Shown: positions 16,257 through 25,086 of the stretch, in pieces
Position numbering within the stretch: position 1 is the stretch's first letter
How the letters are laid out: each line of letters starts with the position of its first letter
NCBI GenBank assembly: GCA_041672395.1
Contig: JBAYZS010000008.1
Span: 1 to 64,000, forward strand
Source: UBA5287 sp041672395
GTDB lineage: Bacteria; Bacteroidota; Bacteroidia; Bacteroidales; Dysgonomonadaceae
Length of the DNA: 64,000 nucleotides
Direction of reading: 5' to 3'
The notes under the pieces: model-generated
Told to the model about the DNA's origin: nothing
The model's database searches: none
The model's input: the letters and a program-made list of their open reading frames with translations, nothing else
Made by a program: the position numbers and the translations under genes

Positions 16257-17585
16257 CTAAATATTTGGTATACTCATGCCCGTTATTTTTCTATACAAGT
16301 CTAAAGCATAAACATCCGTCATTCCCGAGACATAGTCAACAACCGTTTGAAGTCGCCCGTAAACTGTGTCAGCAGCAATTTCATACTGTTCCGGAATACG
16401 TTCGAGCAGCAATTTAGAATAAGCATGGTGTGGATTTTCTATAGCTGTCACAAATTTATCCAGCAAAAAACCTATGATTCTGTAACCCGCCAATTCAATA
16501 TCAAGCACCTCTTTAGCTCGATAAATATTCTTAACAGCAAAATCAGCGCAAACATCATAAGCAGTTCGCAATAAGTAAGGCACTTCATTTATCAAAGTAC
16601 TGTTAAAAGTGCCTTCTAGTATCTTTTCCTCGTTTTCTATAAAAACATTTGCACATGCCTGCACTAACTCGCCAATAACGCTTGCCCTCAAATAAGAGAT
16701 CTGCTCATTTATATCATCCACTTTTTCAAGCGTTTGCCTTCTTCTCTTCTGCTTTTCTTCATCAAAAAAGCCAAGCAATAGTTCCTTTGCTTTTTCTGTA
16801 GTAACCAAATGAAGTTTATGCGCATCTTCAATATCCATGATCTGATAACAGATGTCATCGGCTGCCTCAACAAGATAAACCAGCGGATAGCGCGCAAATT
16901 TAAGAGGATTTTCATGAATGCGAGTGATGCCAAGTTCTTTAGCAATGGTTTCATATTCAGCTTCTTCTGATTGAAAAAAGCCGAACTTGTTTTTCCCGGC
17001 GCTCAGTTCCGAAGAAAAAGGATATTTTACTATCGATGCCAATGTAGAGTAAGTCAGCGCAAAGCCGCCTTTTCGACGTCCTCTAAACTGATGCATCAAC
17101 AAGCGGATGGCGTTTGCGTTACCTTCAAAATAAATGAAGTCCGACCACCGACTGCCTTCTTTTTCAACACGTTCACGATATTGACTCCCTGCTCCTTCAG
17201 AAAAGAAAGTTGAGATTGCCTTCTCACCCGAATGTCCAAAAGGAGGATTTCCCAAATCATGCGCCAGACAAGCAGTTGACACAATTGAAGCTATTTCATC
17301 CAAATGAGCAGGTAATTCAGGATATTTTTTGCGCAAAGCACTACCCACAATTTCACCCAAAGAACGACCCACACTTGAAACTTCCAAACTGTGCGTTAAC
17401 CTGTTATGAACAAACACGCTTCCCGGAAGTGGAAAAACCTGCGTTTTATTTTGCAGTCTTCTGAATGGAGAACTGAATATCAGTCGGTCGTAATCTCTCT
17501 GATATTCAGTTCGCTGATGGTTGCGCATGTTATGGAATTGTTCCATGCCAAACCGTTTTGTAGTCAATAATTGTTGCCAGTTCAT
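16257..17585 (-). CDS. dgt: Deoxyguanosinetriphosphate triphosphohydrolase (dGTPase)
   Basis: The product has 442 residues. It hydrolyses dGTP (or dNTPs) to the nucleoside and triphosphate and so controls dNTP pools. The N-terminal pattern DYDRLIFSSPFRRLQNKTQV is typical. HD-domain metal residues are visible: His65 (RLTHSLEV), His109-Asp110 (CLAHDLGNPPFGH) and His118 nearby. The middle has YLVEAADDICYQIMDIEDA, another family element. The gene stands alone, divergent from feoAB, with a TATCTTTG box at 17604-17611. The candidate small RNA or terminator lies below it. Confidence 0.94.
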   Translation of the reverse strand: MNWQQLLTTKRFGMEQFHNMRNHQRTEYQRDYDRLIFSSPFRRLQNKTQVFPLPGSVFVHNRLTHSLEVSSVGRSLGEIVGSALRKKYPELPAHLDEIASIVSTACLAHDLGNPPFGHSGEKAISTFFSEGAGSQYRERVEKEGSRWSDFIYFEGNANAIRLLMHQFRGRRKGGFALTYSTLASIVKYPFSSELSAGKNKFGFFQSEEAEYETIAKELGITRIHENPLKFARYPLVYLVEAADDICYQIMDIEDAHKLHLVTTEKAKELLLGFFDEEKQKRRRQTLEKVDDINEQISYLRASVIGELVQACANVFIENEEKILEGTFNSTLINEVPYLLRTAYDVCADFAVKNIYRAKEVLDIELAGYRIIGFLLDKFVTAIENPHHAYSKLLLERIPEQYEIAADTVYGRLQTVVDYVSGMTDVYALDLYRKITGMSIPNI

Positions 17586-17603
17586 ACTTTAATTCATAAT
17601 ACA

Positions 17604-17611
17604 CAAAGATA
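17604..17611 (-). promoter_or_regulatory. Candidate -7 box (TATCTTTG) for dgt
   Basis: It is an exact TAnnTTTG match 18 bases upstream of the dgt ATG on the minus strand. Confidence 0.45.
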
Positions 17612-17696
17612 AAGTAAATTTAGTTAAACACTGAATAATTTACCTAAAACGGCAAGTATTTCAATTTAGAACTGTTTTAAATAACGATAAAGTGAT

Positions 17697-17704
17697 TAAC
17701 TTTG
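17697..17704 (+). promoter_or_regulatory. Candidate -7 box (TAACTTTG) for feoAB
   Basis: It is an exact TAnnTTTG match 29 bases upstream of the feoAB ATG at 17734. I do not see a clear Fur box. Confidence 0.4.
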
Positions 17705-17733
17705 CAAGCTAAACATAAAATTACTGTTCGTCT

Positions 17734-20211
17734 ATGCGTCTTTCTGAATTAAAAACCGGGGAAAAAGCCTATATTGTAAAGATTAATGGGAGCGGTGCAT
17801 TCAGAAAGCGAATCCTTGAAATGGGATTTGTAAGAGGTAAGAGAATAAAATCCATTCTCAATGCACCGCTTGAGGATCCTATAAAATACGGAATCATGGG
17901 TTATGAAGTGTCGCTTCGACGGAGCGAGGCTTCACGAATTGAGATTTCATTGTTGAAAGATGATTCACGCATCAAACAATGGAATAATTCGGACGTTGAC
18001 TCAATTCCAAAAACAGAAAAAGTTGCCAATCTAGACAATATCATATATCCATTTAATAAGAACAATTCCAAAACAATTCATGTGGCATTGGTAGGGAATC
18101 CAAATGCAGGAAAGACTTCCATCTTTAATATTGCCTCGGGTGGACATGAACATGTGGGTAATTACGGTGGAGTGACGGTTGATTCAAAAGAGGGAACGCT
18201 TCATCACAACGGGTACACAATCAGGCTTATAGACTTACCCGGCACCTATTCCCTTTCTGCATACACCCCAGAAGAGTTATATGTTCGTCGTTATATAAAA
18301 CAAGAGCGTCCGGATGTAATCATCAATGTGGTTGCGGCTTCTGCTATTGAACGAAATCTCTATCTGACAACAGAACTGATTGATATGCAGGTCCCGATGA
18401 TTATCGCTCTGAACATGTACGACGAACTGCAAAAAAGCGGCGACGAGTTTGATTATCAGACGCTTTCAACTTTATTAAATGTTCCCATTATTCCAACTGT
18501 TGGTAAAAAGGGAACGGGCATTACTCAGATGCTTGATGAAGTGATCCGCATTTTTAAATCAGAAAACAATCATAAGAAAGAATATATTACCATTCCGTAC
18601 GGCAGTGTATTGGAAAAGTCTATTGACGTTACGGAACGGATACTCCGAAAAGAGGACCTCACACATGTGCATTTTCCGCTCAGATATTTTGCTATAAAAC
18701 TACTGGAGGGGGATAAAGAGACAGAGAAAACTATCCTTCATCTTTCTGATTATGATCAAATTATTTTCCAAAGGGACAAAGAACGCAATCATATTGAGCG
18801 CATGTTGCGTGAAGATCCGGAATCGGCATTCACAAACGCCCGCTACGGCTTTATTGCAGGTGGATTGAAAGAGACGTTCACAAAAAAAGAGAACAAAAAA
18901 GATATTACCGCAAGCATCGACAACATAGTAACACACAAATATTTAGGCTTTCCTATTTTCTTTTTATTTCTGTTTATCATGTTCGAAGCTACATTCCGAC
19001 TGGGGGAATATCCTATGCTTTGGATTGAAAATTTGGTAGGACTTATTGGTAATTTGTTCCAAAACAATATGGCTGATGGCCCCCTCAAAGATCTTATTGT
19101 AGACGGAATCATTGGAGGTGTTGGGGGTGTTATAGTATTTTTGCCCAACATCGTAATTCTTTACCTTTTTATTTCTTTCATGGAGGATTCAGGCTATATG
19201 GCGCGTGCGGCATTTATCATGGACAAGCTAATGCACAATATAGGACTTCATGGCAAATCTTTTATCCCTCTCATCATGGGATTTGGCTGTAATGTACCTG
19301 CCATTATGTCCACCCGCACTATTGAAACCCGTGGCAGCAGGATGATCACCATGCTGATTGTACCATTTATGTCTTGTAGCGCGCGTCTCCCAGTGTACTT
19401 ACTGTTTGTAGGTACTTTTTTTGCCAGACATCAAAGTCTTGTGTTAATAGGATTATACGCTACAGGTATATTAATTGCCGTTTTGACAGCATTACTTTTG
19501 CGCAAAACAGCCTTCAAAGAAGATGACACCCCTTTTGTGATGGAACTGCCACCATTTAGAATGCCGACAGTGAAATCTATTCTCATTCATATGTGGGATC
19601 GTTCAAAACAATACTTGAATAAAATGGGTTCTACCATTCTTATTGCCTCCATCGTCATTTGGTTCCTGGGATATTTCCCACGAAATACAGAACAGGGCAA
19701 GCATTTTGATCGGCAAATAGCACAAGTGGAATTGCAAGAGGTGGAAGAGTCTGCAAAACAACAGCAGATAACAGAATTAGAGCGACTTAAAACCACCTCT
19801 CAACAAGAAAGTTCATTTATCGGTATTATTGGTAAATCAATGGAACCTGTGATGCGTCCGTTGGGCTTCGACTGGAAAATATCCGTAAGTCTGTTATCAG
19901 GAATGGCTGCAAAAGAAATTGTGATCAGTACAATGGGCGTGATATATACAGGCGACAGTGATGATCACGAATCGCTCCAGAAGCGGATCAAGAAAGAAGT
20001 ATACCCCGACGGATCATCGGTTTATACGCCATTGGTAGTCATCGCATTTCTTCTTTTTATACTCATCTATTTCCCTTGTGTAGCTACTATTGCTGCCATT
20101 AAAGAGGAATCAAAAACTTGGAAATGGGCACTGTTTAGTCTTTTCTACTCCACCGCATTAGCGTGGATAATTGCTTTTATTGTATTTCAAGTAGGCAGTC
20201 TATTTGCATAA
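17734..20211 (+). CDS. feoB: Fused FeoA-FeoB ferrous iron transporter
   Basis: The product has 825 residues. Residues 1-75 form an SH3-like FeoA domain (MRLSELKTGEKAYIVKI..., GYEVSLRRSEASRIEI). The FeoB G-protein domain follows, with G1 GNPNAGKT 121-128, G3 DLPG 167-170 and NMYDE as the guanine motif. The membrane part has about eight or more helices from about 405, including GFGCNVPAIMSTRTIE and the SCSARLPVY gate motif. It imports Fe2+ across the inner membrane, mostly under anaerobic conditions. The FeoA-FeoB fusion is common in Bacteroidales. A 58-residue Cys-rich partner follows at 20249. Confidence 0.96.
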   Translation: MRLSELKTGEKAYIVKINGSGAFRKRILEMGFVRGKRIKSILNAPLEDPIKYGIMGYEVSLRRSEASRIEISLLKDDSRIKQWNNSDVDSIPKTEKVANLDNIIYPFNKNNSKTIHVALVGNPNAGKTSIFNIASGGHEHVGNYGGVTVDSKEGTLHHNGYTIRLIDLPGTYSLSAYTPEELYVRRYIKQERPDVIINVVAASAIERNLYLTTELIDMQVPMIIALNMYDELQKSGDEFDYQTLSTLLNVPIIPTVGKKGTGITQMLDEVIRIFKSENNHKKEYITIPYGSVLEKSIDVTERILRKEDLTHVHFPLRYFAIKLLEGDKETEKTILHLSDYDQIIFQRDKERNHIERMLREDPESAFTNARYGFIAGGLKETFTKKENKKDITASIDNIVTHKYLGFPIFFLFLFIMFEATFRLGEYPMLWIENLVGLIGNLFQNNMADGPLKDLIVDGIIGGVGGVIVFLPNIVILYLFISFMEDSGYMARAAFIMDKLMHNIGLHGKSFIPLIMGFGCNVPAIMSTRTIETRGSRMITMLIVPFMSCSARLPVYLLFVGTFFARHQSLVLIGLYATGILIAVLTALLLRKTAFKEDDTPFVMELPPFRMPTVKSILIHMWDRSKQYLNKMGSTILIASIVIWFLGYFPRNTEQGKHFDRQIAQVELQEVEESAKQQQITELERLKTTSQQESSFIGIIGKSMEPVMRPLGFDWKISVSLLSGMAAKEIVISTMGVIYTGDSDDHESLQKRIKKEVYPDGSSVYTPLVVIAFLLFILIYFPCVATIAAIKEESKTWKWALFSLFYSTALAWIIAFIVFQVGSLFA

Positions 20212-20248
20212 ACATCAACTTTATCACGACAAAAATGTTTAAAGAATT

Positions 20249-20425
20249 ATGAATGTACAACTTATCATTATTATACTGATCGGAATTGCAGTAGCTGCAA
20301 GATTAGGATATGGCATATATAGATTCTTTTTTGTGAAGAGCGATAACCCTTACTGCGGAAGCTGTTCCGGATGCGACATATCTTCTAAAAATATCAATTC
20401 GAAACATACTCAGCAAATCAAATAA
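20249..20425 (+). CDS. FeoB-associated Cys-rich membrane protein
   Basis: This is a 58-residue frame starting ATG at 20249 and ending TAA at 20423-20425. One membrane helix (about 4-28) is followed by YCGSCSGCDISSK, with Cys36, Cys39 and Cys42. This layout matches the small FeoB-associated Cys-rich proteins found just after feoB in many Firmicutes and Bacteroidetes. Their role is thought to be iron handling or assembly of the transporter. The gap to feoB is 37 bp, so the two probably share a transcript. Confidence 0.85.
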   Translation: MNVQLIIIILIGIAVAARLGYGIYRFFFVKSDNPYCGSCSGCDISSKNINSKHTQQIK

Positions 20426-20458
20426 TAATAACCTAAAATTTCCACACTCGCTTCCAAA

Positions 20459-20546
20459 CCAATCGCGACTTTTCTCGCACCATGGTCTCACCCTCCTCTC
20501 ACCATGGTCTCACTATGCTCTCACTAACCAACCACAATTCTCACAT
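20459..20546 (-). repeat. Intergenic array of 11-bp units (array A)
   Basis: Read on the minus strand, the core 20524-20470 divides into five abutting 11-mers: GTGAGAGCATA, GTGAGACCATG, GTGAGAGGAGG, GTGAGACCATG, GTGCGAGAAAA. Degenerate units continue on both sides (ATGTGAGAATT and GTGGTTGGTTA before, GTCGCGATTGG after), keeping the same phase. The period is not a multiple of three and no reading frame runs through, so it is not coding. A related array lies at 47115-47235 in the other orientation. It occupies the gap between the FeoB partner and the activase gene. Confidence 0.8.
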
Positions 20547-20619
20547 CCATTTTTATCAATTATTCAATTTATTTACAAACATTAAACCAAAAAACAAGCG
20601 ACTTTTCATTTTTTGGCGT

Positions 20620-20627
20620 TAATTTTG
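20620..20627 (+). promoter_or_regulatory. Candidate -7 box (TAATTTTG) for the activase gene
   Basis: It is a TAnnTTTG match 66 bases upstream of the ATG at 20694 and downstream of the 11-bp array. Confidence 0.3.
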
Positions 20628-20693
20628 TAGTTAATATTGTGCATTTTAGGCGCATTCCTGCTTTCAGGTAATCAAATCACGCAATTTAAGTTA

Positions 20694-23600
20694 ATGGATT
20701 TTACAATTCAACAAAATTATCACATAGGCATTGATGTAGGCTCAACAACACTAAAGTTAGTGGTGATGAACCTACAACTTGACATTATATATAAAAATTA
20801 TCGACGTCATAAAGCTAAGATAAACGAAGTGCTGACGGACGAGTTTCAAAAGATTAACGAACTATTTCACGATACTTTTTTCAGTATTCATATAACAGGT
20901 TCTGCAGGAATTGGCATCTCCAAACGAACAAATATCCCGTTTATTCAAGAGGTGGTTGCTTCTGTCAATGCGGTTAATTACAAGCATTCAGCAGTAAAAA
21001 CCATGATAGATATTGGCGGTGAAGACGCAAAAATTGTGCTCTTTGAAGAGAACCGACAACCGGAAATTCGTATGAATGGCAGTTGCGCAGGCGGCACTGG
21101 AGCTTATATTGACCAAATGGCCGATTTGCTCAATATTTCTGTTTCAGAATTGGCAACGCAAGCAGAGAACAGCACACAAATATATCCAATTGCATCGAGA
21201 TGCGGTGTTTTTGCAAAAACCGATGTACAAAACCTTATTGCACGAAATATCAAGGTGCCTGATATTGCCGTATCTATTTTCTATTCGGTTGCTTTACAGA
21301 CTCTTACAACTTTAGGACACGGCAGCAAAATTGAGCCCAACGTGATGCTTATTGGCGGTCCCCTCACTTATATTCCCTCGTTGAGACAATCTTTTCAAAA
21401 GATTCTAAATCTGGAGGAAAATGATTTCGTCCTCCCTGAGAACAGTCAGTATTACCCTGCAATTGGTTGTGCGATTGCCGATGAAGAGGCGACGAGCATT
21501 TTCACGCTGCCTCAGATTCTTTCTGAATTAGAGGAAGAAGGACAGTTTGAAAGTGACGAAATCATGCCGGTACTTTTTGAAAACGACGAAGCTTACTCTA
21601 TCTGGAAGATGAACCGCAAAATCAAACACGTTCAAACATCAGAGATTGGTGAAGAAAAAGAGCTTAAGTGCTTTATGGGAATCGATTCCGGATCCACCAC
21701 CACAAAAATATTGATTATTGATTCACACGCCAATTGCGTGTTCAAATATTATGCTCCTAACGAAGGTAATCCGTTGCGAAAAACCGCCGAAGGACTAAAC
21801 GAATTCTTTGCCTTGGCAGAACAAAAAGGTGTTCATCCCGAATTTATCTCCTCTGCCGCCACCGGTTACGGCGAAGATCTTATCAAATCGGCGCTGGGTT
21901 TGGATTACGGTATCGTGGAAACAATGGCGCATCTTAAAGGTGCGCAATATGTTGACCCTAACGTATCGTTTATCCTCGACATTGGTGGACAGGATATGAA
22001 ATCGATCTTCACAAAGAACGGCGTCATCTCAAAAGTAGAGCTGAACGAGGCTTGTTCCTCTGGTTGCGGTTCGTTTCTGCAGACCTTCGCCTCAACGGTC
22101 GACATCCAGATAGAAGACTTTGCCCGGATAGCCTGTAGAGCCAAATACCCATATGATTTGGGTACGCGATGCACAGTGTTCATGAACTCAAAAGTTAAAC
22201 AAGCCCTCAGCGAGAATGCCAAGCTTGAAGATATATCTGCGGGATTGGCTTATTCAGTTGTACGGAACTGCTTGTTCAAAGTACTGAAGATAAACAATCT
22301 AAATGAGCTGGGAGATAATATCGTTGTCCAGGGAGGCACTTTCAAAAACGATGCTGTTTTTCGTGCTCTCGAACTACTATCCGACAAGAAAGTAAGTAGT
22401 ACCGACATGCCTGAGATGATGGGTGCGTTGGGAGCTGCTTTGTATGCACAAACCATGTGGCAAACAGAACAAAAGGGCACCCTCTTCACCGGCATTGAAT
22501 CACTGCCCAATCCGGATAACATACAACAACGTGAACTGAATTGTAAAGGTTGTACTAATCAATGCAAGGTATTGAAGTTCAGCTTTGAGAATGGGAACAT
22601 CAGTTACGCCGGTAACAAATGCGAAAAGATATTCTACAATAAAGAATCAGCCGCTCAAAAAGGATACAATGCATTCGAAGTAAAGAATAGTATCCTCTTT
22701 GACAAGGAATTAAAGCATCACGAAAATGCCGTTAACATTGGCATTCCACGGGTACTCAATATGTTCGAGAACTATCCGTTCTGGAGCACACTCCTTAACG
22801 AATGCGGCTTCAACATCACCTTGTCGCCCGAATCCACCTACAAACTTTATCAAAAAGGAGTTGGCAGTGTGATGTCAGAAAACATCTGTTTTCCGGCAAA
22901 ACTGGTACATGGCCATGTTCATTCACTCATAGAACAGAAAGTTGATAGAATCTTTCTTCCTTTGGTTGTGAAAGAAGAAAAAGAGCAGAAAGGTCACAAT
23001 AATTCCTTTAACTGTCCCATTGTCAGCGGTTATTCTGAAGTAATCAAAAGTTCGATGAATCCCGAGGGAGAACACAATATTCCTTTGGATAAACCTGTTA
23101 TTGTTTTTACCGACAAAACAGCATTGCGAAAAGGTTGTTACAGATATCTTTCATCGTTGGGAGTTTCAAGAAAGGTATTTGACGAAGCTTTCAAACTTGC
23201 ACTTGAAGCACGCAAATGTGTGACAGATATCTTGGTGAATGAACAGAAGGAGAAATTTGAGAAAGCAGCTAAAGCAGGTGAACTTTGCTTTGCGATTGCC
23301 GGAAGACCCTATCATTCAGATCCGTTGATACATCAAAAAGTAGGACAAATATTGTCCGATCTGGGAGCCCATGCATTTACCGATGATATTTTCCGCAACG
23401 AAGAGAGCAGTCGGTATAAAGACCTCAACATTGTTACACAATGGTCGTATCCAAACCGCGTGATCCAGTCGGCATTGAAGGTTTCAGAGATGCCCACGAA
23501 TGTACAGATGGTGCAGATGAATTCATTTGGTTGCGGGCCCGATTCATTCTTTTTAGATGAAGCCCGTGAAATACTTGAATGTGGAGGCAAAACCCACACC

Positions 23601-25031
23601 GTGATTCGTATAGATGAGATTGCCAGTCCCGGCTCTATCCGATTAAGACTGCGCTCACTTATCGAGTCAATCCACGCATCTAAAGATGAACAAAAGGATT
23701 CCAAAGCCCCATTTGACGGTTATCAACGGTTCTATAATAAAAGCGACCGACAGAAAACGATTATTGCGCCCTGGTTCTCAGACTACTTCTCTCCCTTTGT
23801 GCCCGCGCTGGGTGAAGTAGCCGGTTATCGGATTGTTAATCTACCCATCTCTACGAAAGAGACAGCCGAACTTGGACTTAAATATGGTCATAACGAAGTA
23901 TGCTACCCTTCCACATTGGTATTAGGTGACATAATAAACGCCTTCCAATCAGGGAACTACGATCCGGAAGATACAGTGGTAGCCATCACACAAACAGGAG
24001 GACAATGCCGTGCTACAAACTATTTGGCACAAATAAAGTCGGGTCTTTCAATGGCAGGCTATTCCAATGTCCCTATTGTTGCAATAGGATCGACCATTCA
24101 GCACAATCAAAAAGAGTTCAGCTTCAACATCTGGAAGATGTTAGATATAATAGTCTGCACCGTTGACTATTCCGATGCATTGCAAGAAATGTACAACTCC
24201 ACGAAAGTCAGGGAGATAAACAAAGGCGATTGCGACAGACTTGTCAAGAAGTACATAGAAAAAGCAGACATTATTATACGCCGCAAAAAAACCAAAGAAC
24301 TACTTCGATTGTTAGAAGAAACGATTCAAGATTTCAATCAAGTAGAAATAGACGACGAAGAATATACCCAAGTCGGCATTGTGGGTGAGATATATGTTAA
24401 ATACAACAGTTTCTCACAAGGTAATGTATCCAACTGGTTGAGAGATCAGAAGATAGAGATTGTGACTCCCGGCATAATGAGTTTTCTTTCCGAGCGAATC
24501 ATCAACAATCCCGTTAATGAAAGCAACTACATGCGCAAAGGCAGTTGGATTTCGAACCGCCTCACCCCTTTGGTAGAATCATATGTAGATCACTGGAATG
24601 GCCAGGTAGATACGCGGATGAACAAGTTCCGTTTTCGGAGGAAACGCACGTCGATTCATACGCTTGCCGACCTTGCTTCAAACGTGCTTAATTTAGCGAA
24701 TCAATTTGGCGAAAGTTGGGCATTGGCCGGTGAGATCTCAAATATGGCAAAAGAAGGAATCGACAGAGTAGTCTGCATACAACCATTCGGCTGTATTGCC
24801 AACCATGTCATAGCCAAAGGAGTAGAGAAAAGATTGAAAGAACTCTATCCCAACCTCAACCTTCTGTTTTTGGATGTTGATGGCGGTACAGCACCTGTAA
24901 ATTTGCAAAACCGACTTCATTTTCTTATCCCGAAAAAGACAAACGAATCCTTTAATACAAAGCGTATTATCGGTCTATCTCCTTCAGCCACGAAGTATGT
25001 GAAGAAGGTCTCTATTAATGAAATTAATTAA
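20694..25031 (+). CDS. Large acyl-CoA dehydratase activase-like protein (two BadF/HgdC-type ATPase domains plus HgdB-like region)
   Basis: The product has 1445 residues from the ATG at 20694. The upstream TTG at 20637 adds an unconserved head. Two ASKHA ATPase domains are visible: one opening with IGIDVGSTT at 11-19 and carrying NGSCAGGTGAYIDQM (Cys131), the second opening with GIDSGSTTTK near 327 and carrying NEACSSGCGSF near 450. Such cysteines hold a 4Fe-4S cluster at the dimer interface in 2-hydroxyacyl-CoA dehydratase activators. A CKGCTNQC motif near 616 precedes a DUF2229/HgdB-like half. The family is widespread in anaerobes. The true substrate is unknown, and no separate dehydratase subunits lie nearby. 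Confidence 0.88.
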   Translation: MDFTIQQNYHIGIDVGSTTLKLVVMNLQLDIIYKNYRRHKAKINEVLTDEFQKINELFHDTFFSIHITGSAGIGISKRTNIPFIQEVVASVNAVNYKHSAVKTMIDIGGEDAKIVLFEENRQPEIRMNGSCAGGTGAYIDQMADLLNISVSELATQAENSTQIYPIASRCGVFAKTDVQNLIARNIKVPDIAVSIFYSVALQTLTTLGHGSKIEPNVMLIGGPLTYIPSLRQSFQKILNLEENDFVLPENSQYYPAIGCAIADEEATSIFTLPQILSELEEEGQFESDEIMPVLFENDEAYSIWKMNRKIKHVQTSEIGEEKELKCFMGIDSGSTTTKILIIDSHANCVFKYYAPNEGNPLRKTAEGLNEFFALAEQKGVHPEFISSAATGYGEDLIKSALGLDYGIVETMAHLKGAQYVDPNVSFILDIGGQDMKSIFTKNGVISKVELNEACSSGCGSFLQTFASTVDIQIEDFARIACRAKYPYDLGTRCTVFMNSKVKQALSENAKLEDISAGLAYSVVRNCLFKVLKINNLNELGDNIVVQGGTFKNDAVFRALELLSDKKVSSTDMPEMMGALGAALYAQTMWQTEQKGTLFTGIESLPNPDNIQQRELNCKGCTNQCKVLKFSFENGNISYAGNKCEKIFYNKESAAQKGYNAFEVKNSILFDKELKHHENAVNIGIPRVLNMFENYPFWSTLLNECGFNITLSPESTYKLYQKGVGSVMSENICFPAKLVHGHVHSLIEQKVDRIFLPLVVKEEKEQKGHNNSFNCPIVSGYSEVIKSSMNPEGEHNIPLDKPVIVFTDKTALRKGCYRYLSSLGVSRKVFDEAFKLALEARKCVTDILVNEQKEKFEKAAKAGELCFAIAGRPYHSDPLIHQKVGQILSDLGAHAFTDDIFRNEESSRYKDLNIVTQWSYPNRVIQSALKVSEMPTNVQMVQMNSFGCGPDSFFLDEAREILECGGKTHTVIRIDEIASPGSIRLRLRSLIESIHASKDEQKDSKAPFDGYQRFYNKSDRQKTIIAPWFSDYFSPFVPALGEVAGYRIVNLPISTKETAELGLKYGHNEVCYPSTLVLGDIINAFQSGNYDPEDTVVAITQTGGQCRATNYLAQIKSGLSMAGYSNVPIVAIGSTIQHNQKEFSFNIWKMLDIIVCTVDYSDALQEMYNSTKVREINKGDCDRLVKKYIEKADIIIRRKKTKELLRLLEETIQDFNQVEIDDEEYTQVGIVGEIYVKYNSFSQGNVSNWLRDQKIEIVTPGIMSFLSERIINNPVNESNYMRKGSWISNRLTPLVESYVDHWNGQVDTRMNKFRFRRKRTSIHTLADLASNVLNLANQFGESWALAGEISNMAKEGIDRVVCIQPFGCIANHVIAKGVEKRLKELYPNLNLLFLDVDGGTAPVNLQNRLHFLIPKKTNESFNTKRIIGLSPSATKYVKKVSINEIN

Positions 25032-25068
25032 CAACTTATGTTGAGAAACAAAGATGGTTATTTTTTAG

Positions 25069-25076
25069 TAACTTTG
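25069..25076 (+). promoter_or_regulatory. Candidate -7 box (TAACTTTG) for the first MATE transporter
   Basis: It is an exact TAnnTTTG match 10 bases upstream of the ATG at 25087. Such a short leader makes it only a fair candidate. Confidence 0.3.
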
Positions 25077-25086
25077 CACCCGATTT

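Noticed and set aside
20470..20524. CRISPR array
   Set aside because: Units are 11 bp, abut without spacers and there are no cas genes.
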